Shown here in pieces: positions 44,195-55,752 of a stretch of 64,000 nucleotides of DNA. Made by a program: the position numbers and the translations under genes. The stretch comes from Malus domestica (taxonomy: Eukaryota; Streptophyta; Magnoliopsida; Rosales; Rosaceae). Each line of letters starts with the position of its first letter. Position 1 is the stretch's first letter. A model generated the notes under the pieces. The model saw nothing but the letters and a program-made list of their open reading frames with translations, was not told the DNA's origin and made no database searches. The stretch covers positions 2,797,501 to 2,861,500 of the forward strand of contig NC_091673.1 of assembly GCF_042453785.1 (NCBI RefSeq), given 5' to 3'.

Positions 44195-44799
44195 TTTTTT
44201 GGGGACCCCGATATTTTAGTAACTATCCAACTAGTTTTCGGCATAATATCGCGATATTATCGATAATATCGATAATATCGCGATATTTTCGAAACTATCG
44301 CGATATTTGGTATGGACACGTCGGAGAACACGGCCGGAGCAAATAATCCGAAACCCTAAATCCCCAAATGCTAATTTCCAGCCTAATGAACTGAATCTAC
44401 AATACATGATTCCGACAAGAACGATTTCATTACAAAAATCAACATGTTTACAAGCCGAGAAGAACGATTTGAGTACAAAAATCAAAGCAAATGAACCGAT
44501 CCCTAAATCCCCAAATTCGGATTCAAAGCAACTGAATTGAATCCCTAATTCCTAAATCCCTAAAATCTATTTCAGTACAAAAATCAAGCAACATGCAGAT
44601 AAATCGCAATCTGTACAAAAATAGAACCCTAATTCCTAAATCCCTAAAATCAATTTCAGTACAACAAAGGTGTGCAACATGCAGAAAAATTGAAATCTTT
44701 ACAAAAATTTAAAGTAATACAGGGGAAGAAGAGAAGTAGGAGCCTGGAACATCGTCTTCCTCACGAATCCAAGACGGCTGGGACAAGTTCGTGGTCCTC

Positions 44800-44960
44800 A
44801 GTGGTGTCGACGGCTTGGACTACGGAGACAGAGGGAGACAGGGAGACACGGAGACACGGACGGTTAAGGAGTGGTGTCGACGGCTGGGTTTAGGGCGGGT
44901 GAGATGGGAGGAGCAGAGGGAGACAGGGAGACACGGAGACACGGAGACACGGACGAGGAC
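44800..44960. repeat. GA-rich duplicated segment in hAT leader
   Basis: The phrases 'agtggtgtcgacggct' and 'gggagacacggagacacgga' each occur twice about 70-110 bp apart, showing a small tandem duplication, with further 8-bp GAGACACG repeats. Low-complexity GA DNA continues to 45240. Confidence 0.6.
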
Positions 44961-45566
44961 TGAGAACTTCTCGGTGATGATGTCTCTGTGTGTGTGTGTG
45001 GAAGAAGTGGAGAAGGGGGAAGGGAGGGAGAAGACTGAGAACTTCTCGGTGAGAGCGAAGGCTCAGACCGACCTCAGAGAGAGAAGAGAGAAGAGAGAGA
45101 CTGAGAGGATTCGAGAGAGACTGAGAGGAGAGAGACTGAGAGGATTCGAGAGAGACTGAGAGGATTCGGGAATAGGGTAGTACGTGTGTGGTGTGCGTGT
45201 GTGGTGTGGTGGGGGGGGTCTCGAAGTGTGTGTGTGGTGGAGTGTGTGAGTTATTCAGTCTTTTTGACTGTCTGAGTGATGGCATGTTAGAAAAAAAAGC
45301 ATCCAATGCTCCAAATTATTGAAAACCAAATCATTCCAAACCTATGTCTACCTCTCTGATACAATGATCCAAAGAACTTTTTGCAATTTCAGAACATGCA
45401 CAACAAATACTACTGCTTTAATAATGAAAGCGTGTGACAGTCTTTCATATGCAAAACAGTGTCAATGTCTTTCACATGTAAAACAGTGTCAATGTCTGTT
45501 ATATACTTACATTCTTTCATCATCAGAGGCATTCACCGAATTTTAACTTACATTCTTCTTCCCATA

Positions 45567-46144
45567 CCATTTTCAAAACCATTCCAGATCCTTTCCAACG
45601 CCAAGCAACACAAAGGCTTCCATATTTAAGGTCAGTTTACAAACTTAAATTTATATTATTGTAATTTATACAAAAACAAATAAATTTGTGTGCACTCGTA
45701 TGTTAATTTTTTTAAGTAATTACTTGCATGTTAATTATGTTAATTTTTGTAAGTAATTAAGTAATGTTAATATTAATTGTTTTAAGTAATTAAATAATGT
45801 TGTATAATTATTCCCTAGGATAATTTTAATGTTATTTATTATTTTATTTTCCTTACCATTTTCAAAGTCATTCCAGATCCATTCCAAAGCTTGAACACAA
45901 AGGCTTCAATATTTAAGGTAAGTTTACAAACTTAAATTTATATTATTGTAATTTATACAACAACAAATAAATTTGTGTGGACTCGTATGTGAATCTTTTT
46001 AAGTAATTAATACTTGCATGTTAATTTTTGTAAGTAATTAAGTAATGTTAATATTAATTGTTTTAAGTAATTAAGTAATGTTGTATAATTATTCCCTAGG
46101 ATAATTTTAATATGTTTAATATTATTTATTATTTTATTTCCCTT
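45567..46144. repeat. Tandem duplication of about 288 bp in hAT leader
   Basis: Two copies start with ACCATTTTCAAA (45567 and 45855), and a third start (ACCATCTTCA) lies at 46145. Both carry the same order of blocks: 'cattccagatcc', 'aaaggcttc', 'tttacaaacttaaattta', 'aattattccctaggataatttt'. The copies differ by scattered substitutions and small gaps. Confidence 0.75.
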
Positions 46145-46149
46145 ACCAT

Positions 46150-46320
46150 CTTCATTATCAAATTGGATTATTATTCATTAATATTAGGTTTTTTTATTAT
46201 CAAATTGGATTATTATTCTTTAATATTAGATTTTTTTATTATCAAATTGGATTATTATTCTTTTATATTAGGTTTTTTTATTATCAAATTGGATTATTAT
46301 TCTTTTATATTAGGATAATT
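46150..46320. repeat. 42-bp tandem repeat, about four units
   Basis: TATCAAATTGGATTATTATT recurs at 46156, 46198, 46240 and 46282, an exact 42-bp period, separated by 'aatattaggtttttt'-type spacers. Confidence 0.85.
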
Positions 46321-47060
46321 TTTTTATCAAATTGGTGGATTATTCATTAAATTGGATTATTATCAAATTGGATTATTATTCATCACCATGTTTTATATTA
46401 GGATAATTTTTTTATCAAATTGGTGGATTATTCATTAAATTGGATTATTATCAAATTGGATTATTATTCATCACCATGTTTTAATTTAGGATAATTTTTT
46501 TATCAAATTGGTGGATTATTCATTAAATTGGATTATTATCAAATTGGATTATTATTCATCACCATGTTTTATATTAGGATAAATTTTTTATCAAATTGGT
46601 GGATTATTCATTAAATTGGATTATTATCAAATTGGATTATTATTATCAAATTGGATTATTATTCATCACCATGTTTTAATTTAGGATAATTTTTTTATCA
46701 AATTGGTGGATTATTCATTAAATTGGATTATTATCAAATTGGATTATTATTCATCACCATGTTTTATATTAGGATAAATTTTTTATCAAATTGGTGGATT
46801 ATTCATTAAATTGGATTATTATCAAATTGGATTATTATTATCAAATTGGATTATGATTCATCACCATGTTTTAATTTAGGATAATTTTTTTATCAAATTG
46901 GTGGATTATTCATTAAATTGGATTATTATCAAATTGGATTATTATTATCAAATTGGATTATTATTCATCACCATGTTTTATATTAGGATTTTTTTTTATC
47001 AAATTGGATTATTATTCATTAAATTGAATTATTATCAAATTGGATTATTATTCATTAATA
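46321..47060. repeat. 88-bp minisatellite with 107-bp variants
   Basis: The marker TATCAAATTGGTGGATTATT occurs at 46325, 46413, 46501, 46589, 46696, 46784 and 46891. Spacings are 88, 88, 88, 107, 88, 107. The long units hold one extra 19-bp subunit (ATTATCAAATTGGATTATT type). The array ends just upstream of the transposase start. It shares the core word ATCAAATTGGATT with the preceding 42-bp array. Confidence 0.9.
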
Positions 47061-47230
47061 TTAGGTTTTATTATTCCATATTATTTGTATAATTACTTAA
47101 CTTTTTACAATCATTTTCTTTACTTTGTATTTAATTCTTCTGTAGAATAACTTTATTATTTAGGTTCTCTTATTTTTATCAAAAAATAATTGTCTAATTT
47201 TAATGAAAAATAAATATAGGTACGTTTAAG

Positions 47231-50200
47231 ATGTCAAGTAAACGTGATCCAGCTTGGGAACATGGGGACCCAATAGACGGAAACAAACATGGCACAATTT
47301 GCAAATATTGTGGTCGGGTAATGAAGAGTGGCGGAGTGACACGACTGAAGTATCATCTTAGTGGATTAGATCCATCAAAAAATGTCCAACGATGCGATAA
47401 TGTCCCCCCAGAAGTGAAGGCATTCATCAGCACATTATTAAAAAATAAAAAACAGCAGAAGGAAAAGATGACACAAGGAATGGAAAATATTCGAGCTGGG
47501 CTACGGGGAGAAGTCTATGGCCAAGCGGTTGACAGTGATGAGGATGACGATGAGGACGAATGTGATGATGACATGGGACCTGAAGAACGACGCAGTTTGA
47601 AACAAGCATTACGTGCCTCCAAACAGTCAGCATGGGAAAGAGAACACCTTCATAAAATTCCTAATAGGGGACAAGGTTCCGGGACAAGTGGTGGTGCACA
47701 AATGAGACGGGGAGGCAGTCTTAGAGAATCACAACCAACACCACCAATAGCCCCAAGTTTATATAAGTCATCCAACGCACGTCAAAAGAGTGTTTGGAGT
47801 TATTTCAAGGGAGGTAATGTGAAGGAGGGAATGGGGCGTCTAATTAGCAAGTTCTTTATCTATGAAAATGTCCCTGCTGCGAAGGCTTCATCACATCATT
47901 TCAAAAATATGGTAGTGGGATGTCAACAGGCCGGTGTTGGAGTACAACCTCCCACTCCCTATGAGATAAGAAACAAATATTTGGATATGGAGTATAAAGA
48001 CATTGGCGAGTATGTTAACAAGTTGAGGTCAAAGTGGGAAACTAATGGTTGCACAATCATGTGTGACGGATGGACCGGCCCGACCAGATTATCTATCATC
48101 AACTTCATGGTATACTCCAAGGGCAAGACAATTTTTCTGAAGTCTGTTGATGCTTCAGACCATATAAAGAATTACAAGTATATTTACAAATTATTGAGGG
48201 ATGTAATCATGGAGGTGGGAGAGCATAATGTTGTCCAAGTCGTGACCGACAACGGTTCTGCATTTGTCAAAGCTGGAAAAAAGTTAATGAAGCATCATAA
48301 TGTGTTTTGGACATCATGTGCAGCACATTGTATTGATCTTATGTTTGAGGCAATGGGAAAGAGAGAGAATGTTGCTACTGTGGTCAAAAGAGCTAGAACG
48401 ATCACTAATTATATTTACAATCACGGTTGGTTGTTGGCAAAGATGCGTGAATTTTGCAGAGGAGAAATTATTCGTCCAGCTACCACTCGATTCGCCACCA
48501 ACTATATTGCATTAAACAGCCTACTCAAGAAGAAAGCAGGGTTGAAGCAACTATTCACTAGTGACGATTGGGCCAACCACAATTTCAGCCGCTCAAATAC
48601 AGGTCGTATGGTGGAAAGTATAGTGCTTGATCATGCTTTTTGGAGTCAAACAGAACATGTGTGTCAAGTGTTTGAACCTCTTTACAAAGTTTTACGGATC
48701 GTTGACACAGAAGTGTATCCTACTATGGGGGCTGTATATGAATTGATGCGTGTAGTGAAGGATGAATTGGAAAGAAAACATGGTGCAAGGTGGGTCGTAA
48801 AAATAATTGAAGACCGATGGTATAAAACATTATACCACGATTTGCATGCAGCAGGTATAAATTATGTCATAATTTGCAATTCATTTCTTTAGTTGCATAA
48901 GTATTATTTATCTTATTAGAGTATGTGTTTCTTTGAACAGCATATTATTTGAATCCCCGATACCAATACAGACCCGGTGTTGGAGATGATGGTAACCTTA
49001 TACGTGCTGTACATAATGTATACAATAAATTAGACCCTGCATCACCAGCAGTTGGCCAATTTGGAAATGAGGTACACAATTACTTAAATTATAATAATTA
49101 CTTTGTTGGATTAAACTAACACAATTTATTGTATTCAGCTAACATGGTTTAAAGATGCAAGAAGAACATTTGGAGAACCAACATCAGTTGCTGCTCGAAC
49201 AAATATGTCTCCTAGTGAGTATAAACATATTTCACTATAAGTTTATAATAGAATTTGTTGGAGTTATTAGGCTTATCAACATTATTTTTCATTGTAGCTG
49301 AATGGTGGATCATGTATGGGACCGATGCACCAACTGTGAGAAAGTTAGCAATAAAAGTATTATCACAAACGGCTTCCTCATCTGCTTGTGAAAGAAATTG
49401 GAGCACATTTGCACTCATCCACACAAAGCAAAGAAATAAGTTGGCTCATAGTAGCTTGGAAAAATTAGTTTATTGCTACTACAACATGAAGCTTCAAATT
49501 CGAGATAAGGAAGCAGAAATCGATCATGTCGACCGTGGTGACCCACTAGATGTGTTTGATATTGTTGGTGAAGATGATGATACGGAGGGTAACCAACTTT
49601 TTCAATGGATTAGACCTCTTCATTTAGATGATGATGAAGGCAACCCAGCTCCCAGAGTTGCTGAAGAAGCACGTAATGAAGGGATAAATGTAGAAAGAGT
49701 ATTAGAGGAGGAGGTGGGATCTAGCAGCACTGACTCTTTCGAAGAACTTTTGCAGCCAAGACCAAGCAACACTGGAATTCCACCTTTTTCCAATCCTACA
49801 CAACCACAACATCGTGCTGATACTAATGATAGCTCTAGTACAAGATCAGGAGACTCACCTACCACCGGAGGTGGGAATGATGAAGGACATAGTGGAGCTG
49901 GAGGTAGTGGAGCTGGAGGTAGTGGTGGTGGATATGGAAACTATTATGGACCACCACCTCCCGGATATATGAGCCCCTTCACTGGTGAGGCAAACTTCAC
50001 GCATGCAACCCAGGATGATGACCATGGCAGTAGGCGGGCAGGACCAGGAATTGGTGCCATAGGGAAGGACTATACTCGCAGAGAAAGAGGCAAAAAGATT
50101 TTGTCAAGTCAAGAAGATGACTCGTTATCTAGAACTTCAGACTCTGTTGGATTGGGAAGTAGTAACTATGGTTATCCTTATAACCAACCATTTCCCTACC

Positions 50201-50457
50201 CTTCATATCCCATTCCTGTTGGGATGGAATCGAGCGACTCATGGAATCAATCCCAGCCTCAATCTTCAAATGATTTTTCTTATGGACAACCTCAACCAAT
50301 CTCGGATCCATATGGGTGGCATATTAACAATTACATGCAAAACTATTTTGGGGATTTATCATTTGATAACTACTCTTCACAATACACTCATTCTACACAT
50401 AGAGATGATGAAGATAGTGACAAATTTGAACCTCATAGGAACTCTATGTGGTTCTAA
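47231..50457 (+). CDS. hAT transposase, BED finger + DUF659 + hATC, 996 aa
   Basis: Exons 47231-48854, 48941-49071, 49139-49214 and 49298-50457, all GT-AG, phases matching, 996 aa. The N-terminal BED-type zinc finger covers about residues 8-60 (AWEHGDPIDGNKHGTICKYC, then RLKYHLSG and RC). A linker with an acidic run (DEDDDEDECDDD) follows. The RNase H-like core with DUF659 features contains CDGWTGPTRLSIINFM (D279), VVTDNGSAFVKAG (D340) and FWTSCAAHCIDLMFEAMGK. The hAT C-terminal region reads TASSSACERNWSTFALIHTK (E642) and KLAHSSLEKLVYCYYNMKLQ. The three acidic residues expected for cut-and-paste catalysis are present. After residue 685 comes an unusual 310-aa tail: acidic, then Gly/Ser-rich (GAGGSGAGGSGGGYG), then Tyr/Pro/Gln/Ser-rich, with a basic RRERGKK patch. 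The start ATG follows the minisatellite leader. Confidence 0.92.
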
Positions 50458-50724
50458 AGTGTAAAATATTGTACTAATTCATTATATATAAATGATTATG
50501 GTGTGTTTAGACTTCTTTCATTAATTACTACATATTTTCTACACTCATAATGTTTGTCAGATCGCTATATAATCAACTTGATAATGTTAAATCCATCATG
50601 CAATGCATTTCCTTCCAATTTTTTGTGATAAACTAATAGATAATTGACTAAATAAACATCCTACAAAGTTTCAATAAAAATTTCCAAGTTTTTCTTACAA
50701 TTTCCGTGGTTTCCATGTAATTTT

Positions 50725-50808
50725 TATCGATATCGATATTTTACCGATATTTCCATCGATATTTCCGTGTTTTCGGACTACCGATATTTCCGATATCACC
50801 GATATTTT
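50725..50808. promoter_or_regulatory. Right subterminal ATATCG-rich repeats of the hAT element
   Basis: About eight CGATATTT/CCGATATT words lie in the last 90 bp of the element, mirroring the left subterminal region. In the hAT elements studied (Ac, Tol2) such short repeats bind transposase; here that is inferred. Confidence 0.7.
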
Positions 50809-50816
50809 CTTCCTTG

Positions 50817-50824
50817 GTTGCAGC
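50817..50824. repeat. hAT target-site duplication, right copy
   Basis: GTTGCAGC, matching 44138-44145 base for base. Confidence 0.9.
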
Positions 50825-52953
50825 AAAGCGAAGGCGTCGCCCTCTACACTGCCAAAAGGAGAAACTAATGAGAACAGGGTAAGCCATCATTGTTTAAGAC
50901 AAAAATCAACTAAGATGGAGGTCGATTGACCCAAACAACATTACACATCTCCAAATTACAAAATAACGCAAAAGAATCCACTGCCATATTGACCAAGTTT
51001 GAGTTGTCATATTAGTACTTAAAGCGTAGGCAAGGCATTCTCCACTGTAGGGAAAGAGTAGACAGTAGTGTTTAGATCTCTTTGCATTAAAACAGAGATC
51101 CCTACGACGCTGCGTCGAATTAATCACCCATTATTATATGAAAATGTTAAAACGCATAACCGTGCGCGAGATAACGACACAATTTCACGTCTTCTCTTTG
51201 GGTAAAAAAGTTTCTGTCCTCTCTTTCTCTTACCTCTCTCAGTCTCTCAATCCATCTATCTCTATAGACTGTATACAATTATTATTTACTAGTAGGACTG
51301 TAAGTCCTGCAGCTGCAATATACGTACGAATCATGGGGAAGGGTGTCAGCGCGCGAAAAATGATGGATGCGAAAATCAGATTATTTTGTAGATGAGGCCA
51401 AAAATAGAACGAGATCCTCTCACGATCTTTTTATGTGGATCCTAGGTATTCTTTGTTCGTATTCGTTTATAGTATATCGTTTGATCAGAATTATTATAAT
51501 TTTTTTATTTAAAATTTAATATAAACAGTATTTGACAAAAATTGATGCACGATATATGATAAACGGACAGGGAATGATCCTCATTCCCAAAAATATAAGA
51601 GTAGTATAACATTAAAATAATTTAATCATTAATCAATTCCTAATTATTTTTTTAATTATTAAGGGGTTGCTTGCTTGAAAGGAATGGCAAGACAAGCAGC
51701 AGTTGTGGTTTTAGCCGTAGAAGTGTGTGGCAGACTCAGCAGGAACACCAGAAGCCTCTCTTGTCCTGTATTTCTTGTTGTAAATATATTAGGGGTGTAA
51801 GTAGATTAACACATATTTGCGTTTTTGGATTTGCATTACATTTATTGTGCGTCCCAAAGCCGAAAAGAATATGACGCATTTCATACGGCAATCGTACGCT
51901 TTGATGGCGTGTCCCTTTCACTCTTTCTGCCGCTGGTTTTTCGTCTTTTCTGTGTTTTTCTCTCTTGATGCTCTCTGCTCGCTCTGTGGTACCGGTTGGT
52001 GATTCAATGTGTGTGCCCCTCACGTGACCTAAGGGATCTATGGATGATACGGAAAACTGCTTCTCTAAGAGCAATTCCATCCATAGAGCCCTTTCCCCTG
52101 GCAATCCACTATTCAATCCACCATATTAAACAGTAACTGCCTTAAATGAATAGTAACTACCATTAATGAACAATAATTAACATTTACATCTCCACCCTTG
52201 GAACCCTCCCCCTGACAATAAGCAATTAAAATAATAGTTTTTTTTGTTTGTTTAAATAATAAAAAACCCTCTCTCTCTGACACAAAAAAAATAAAAAATT
52301 GCAAAGCCCTCGGGCCACAAGCCCGTCGACTCCCCACCCCCCTTCGCTCGGGCTCCCACCCTCAGTCGGACCCTTCCCCGCTGGAGCTGCTCCCACCGGC
52401 CCTCAGGCCCTTTCTCCTCCCCTGTCACCCGAGCAACCAGCATCCGCTGGAGTTGCTCTAAGAATCACTTGTAATCATAAGTGTTTTTTTTTTATCAAAG
52501 TACTTATTCTGTGTTTTGATTTTTCAGATACAAAGATAAATATTTTAGATAAAAGACATGCAATCTTTGATTGCATGTAACAAATGCAAATCAAAGTGTT
52601 ATCTTTCCATGAATTGATAATTCAAAAGTTACATACAATCAAGACATCAAAACAAAAAAGCCAAGTTATGAACAAAAACAAGTGATACCTCCAACGGGTA
52701 CATCCGGTTAACGGAAGTAACAAATCCATCAGAAGAAGAACCTTTGAGAGCCTGAGAGCAAGGAAAAACGGAGTTGCTTCCTCAGTCTCATTGTTCTCTT
52801 CTCAACTCTAATCCAACGACGTGAACGTATATATGGTCATAGCTCTGCCTAACCAATTAACTTCAAACAAAATTTTCTACCTATCACATTTTCCCTCTTT
52901 TGTGAGTGACAAAGATCCTATAACAGTGTACATGTTTTATCGCAGGTAACTTT
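50825..52953. other. Spacer between hAT element and choline-transporter-like gene
   Basis: 2.1 kb with no gene recognised; open frames are short and unrelated to known families. A PIF/Harbinger-like MITE lies at 52069-52458. The final 200-400 bp should contain the 3' UTR of the minus-strand gene. Confidence 0.5.
52069..52458. mobile_element. PIF/Harbinger-like MITE (TAA target duplication)
   Basis: 390 bp. Left end GAGCAATTCCATCC; right end reverse-complemented GAGCAACTCCAGC, an inverted repeat with few mismatches. TAA flanks both ends (52066-52068 and 52459-52461). The right third is GC-rich (52310-52450), unlike the AT-rich left. There is no coding capacity. Confidence 0.65.
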
Positions 52954-55752
52954 TCAGGCGGGGAGTGTTTCTTGTGTGTGGTTATCAAGGTGATGGTGGG
53001 TCAACACTTCCCTCGCTCGTGAGCTCCTATGTTGAAGACGCTGGTGTAGCATCTCCGACATCTGGTTGAAGAACTCAGCATCCCACCTGCGAATCAACAA
53101 GGGGTCTTCTGCATAACAAATATAAATAGATGTAACGGCACTTTCCACAACCACCATCGCCAGCCCCACCTGAAAATACATGATCCATGCTAAGGTTTTC
53201 TACGCTCAAGAAAATATGAACAAAATTACAAGACGATCAAAGGTCAAAATCCATCTCAACTTGAACAAAGATCCTGATTCAAGAAACTTACCAAGACCAT
53301 TCCCATCAACATTGCAGTGGACCCCACCATAACCACTCTGTCCCTGTACTTAATCCATGTCCAGATCCCGGCGGAAGTTCCAGTAATAAGCCCGCCCAAA
53401 ACTGTTCCCATCAATAAAACCGCACCTGAACAATCGTAGGCAACAAGAGCCTCCACTCCAGTAGACTGAAATAACTCCCAGGCATCCCTCGCTGAATGAT
53501 TGAATCCTTTGCCAGAAACAGCTATCTGTAGGGAACGACGTCACTCACAAATAACTACTTCTACACAACTTAAACAAAACGGCAAGAACTAAGTGATGGT
53601 CACTTAGGGTTGAGATAGCACCACTGGAAAACGAGGATGATCAGTTTTAGGCAAATAATGTTGTGATTAGATACAAGGAGAGCAACATGTGAAGGGAAAA
53701 TCAAGTTGTTAAACTTCAAATATAATCAGCCAACCTGCCTTGTACTAGAAGTCTCACATTTAAAATTATGACCCCTCTGTTTTTTACTAAAATAAATATT
53801 ACTGTTGTTAATATTTAGGGTAACAATTTTGGTGTTCCTTTTAACAAGATGCAAGGATTGGTATTTGTTGTTGAATTTTGCCAATTGCATACAAAGGTTG
53901 TGAGGTTACTATGCAGCATTACTTGCAGTGCACCAGCTCTTTTTGGACAAAAATATGTTGCTTTAATCTCAATTGAAAATTAAAACGACAGCGTTTGTTA
54001 ACAGAAAACTACCTGCACATAGGCATACTTGTTAAAGAAACGGACAAGAGTCTCCACTAGATGAAAGAGAAAATCAACACAGCAAAGTAGACACTCGTTG
54101 TTGCCTATCTTGGACCGGACTCCCCTGATCTGAAATATGTTTCAAAATTGTAAGAACTAAGATACTCATTCTCAAACTTAAACAGAAATATAAGGAAATC
54201 ATCGTTCAGAAAAGCAAACACATGTCTGTGTACCTTCCACCGCAGTGTCCGAATGAAAGCTGTGAAAAGTGAACCATAGCAGATACTGCCAAAAGAAGTT
54301 GTGACTGCATACCGAAGAGACTTCATCAGTGAGTTTGGAGGCATTGATGGTGCCTCCCTACCACCATGGATAAGAACAAGAAACATCATCCCAGACACTA
54401 TAACATGCACAGTATTACAGAGTACTGCACCCGTCCAAAATAAGCTTATAGAGAGAACCTAAGTACATGTGTGACAGCATTAATAACGTCGTTAGCTGAG
54501 GCATTTTAATTGTTATATCGCATCCATATACCAATAACAATAATGAAAGAAGAGCAAAACTTGCCAGCTCACCACAAGAAGCCACCAGCGTCCACCATCT
54601 CCAATGCTTGACGCTACAACACCAGCTGCCCCGAAGGACCATAATACCATCCATAAAAGCATAATAAGCATGAAAGCATATGCTACTCTCATAACTTCAC
54701 GAAGACTCCATACCATCTTGACAGCTGCTTGCAGCACCAGCATGGTAAAGGGAAGTCTATTGATTAACAATGAAGTCAGAAAGACTGCAAAGGGATCTGA
54801 TCATTCCATTTCTAATTAGATATAAATTAAGACAATCCACAAGTGCAAAGAATTGTTCCTCTTGCAGCTCAATAATGGTCCAGAAAAACAAAATTTCGAA
54901 GTCATACCTGTCCACAATTGAAAGAACATACATGAACTGCAAAACAGCACCAATCGCAAATGCAACACCCCAGAAAAATTGTTCCATCCAGAACAATAGA
55001 ACACTAATCACAGCAAGATAAGTAGTCAAGATGTGAACCGCAACCTTCATCATGTGAGTCGCTTGAGAACGGAGGAAAAACAACCATGTCCAACCAAGAA
55101 GTGTCCCAACTCCCCCGGCAAGAGCATAAAGCAGCCAATAGTTCTCCGTCAACCCCCTTTCATTTTCCAAAAATCTCTGGGTGTACCTATCTATGTTTAG
55201 CCTATCTGTTTTCTTAAACCTATTGGTCCCCAGAACCGTAAGAGCACATCCCACCAAAATCAAATGAATCAGAAACACTCCCAACCAGAAAATGTCACGC
55301 CATCGACGCGATGGCTCAGCTGCCAGGGCTTGACCACCATCCACGCTCCTCCGACTCGAGACTACATTCTATAATCAACAGAAACCAAACAACAGCGATA
55401 AAATTCAGAAGCTTTCGACATCAATTCGAGCTAAACCATCAAATTCAATCAAACCAATCAAAAAGTTAAGAACTTTTCAATCATAACATAGTCAATGGAA
55501 CTGAATTTAACTTAAGTAAGCTTTAAAACATAAACAATTACAGTTTACACACGAAAATTGAACTGAAATTTCCAAGCACAGCGAAAAAAATTGAGCAAAA
55601 AGCTTTATTCTTTGCAGGAATCAACGTGGTTGGAAACTTCAAAACTAAATTTAAAAACTTCAGGCGAGTGATGCAGTTACCGGATCAGCGGTGTTGATGG
55701 AGGAGGAGGTGGAGGTGGAGGAGGCGGAGGAGCTGTGACAGATGTTGTTCAT
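52954..55752 (-). CDS. Choline transporter-like protein (CTL/SLC44, PNS1-type)
   Basis: Polytopic membrane protein of the choline-transporter-like family. Plant members act in choline or lipid handling and vesicle traffic at the TGN and plasma membrane; the substrate here is not shown by sequence. Exons in transcript order: 55752-55681, 55368-54908, 54756-54573, 54458-54234, 54129-54013, 53525-53292, 53169-52954; 502 aa. A short Ser-rich N-terminus (MNNICHSSSASSTS) precedes RRWRDIFWLGVFLIHLILVG (first membrane span). Then come LFFLRSQATHMMKVAV, AYAFMLIMLLWMVLWSFGAA, FWTGAVLCNTVHVIVSG, the family signature SLRYAVTTSFGSICYGSLF, FNKYAYVQIAVSGKGFNHSA with RDAWELF, and FNQMSEMLHQRLQHR near the end. 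The KYAYV..A..G..F..SA block is diagnostic for CTL proteins. The start ATG lies in a separate first exon; a GTG at 55344 in the next exon is not the start. Confidence 0.93.

Larger units (their letters stand above)
44146..50816 (+). mobile_element. Complete hAT-superfamily DNA transposon, 6,671 bp
   Basis: Terminal inverted repeats begin CACAGTAGAAAATATCG on the left and, reverse-complemented, CAAGGAAGAAAATATCGG on the right; 22 of the first 27 positions agree. Exact 8-bp duplications flank it. Both subterminal regions (44155-44310 and 50725-50808) are packed with ATATCG/CGATAT motifs, the usual kind of transposase-binding DNA in hAT elements. The four-exon transposase at 47231-50457 has no stop or frameshift that I can see and keeps the D, D and E expected for catalysis. 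Upstream lies a 3-kb leader with GA-rich DNA, a 288-bp duplication and a minisatellite. An identical target duplication with open coding frames suggests a recent insertion and possibly an autonomous element. Confidence 0.9.

Noticed and set aside
44791-45306. Long open frames on both strands in the GA-rich part of the hAT leader
   Set aside because: Low-complexity products (Arg/Glu or Ser/Leu/Pro/His repeats) from simple DNA, no start context, no family features.
46150-47060. Regularly spaced repeats resembling a CRISPR array
   Set aside because: Spacers are themselves repeated, the host is a plant, and the period pattern fits a minisatellite.
46112-47092. Repetitive open frames such as repeated IKLDYYS
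   Set aside because: They arise only because the 42-bp unit is a multiple of three; they are minisatellite DNA, not a gene.
51333-51395. Tiny frame MGKGVSARKMMDAKIRLFCR
   Set aside because: Twenty codons with no conservation evidence or promoter; a chance frame.
55344-55344. GTG at 55344 as start of the choline-transporter-like protein
   Set aside because: Plant nuclear genes start with ATG; a first exon with ATG at 55752 joins in frame through a good GT-AG intron.
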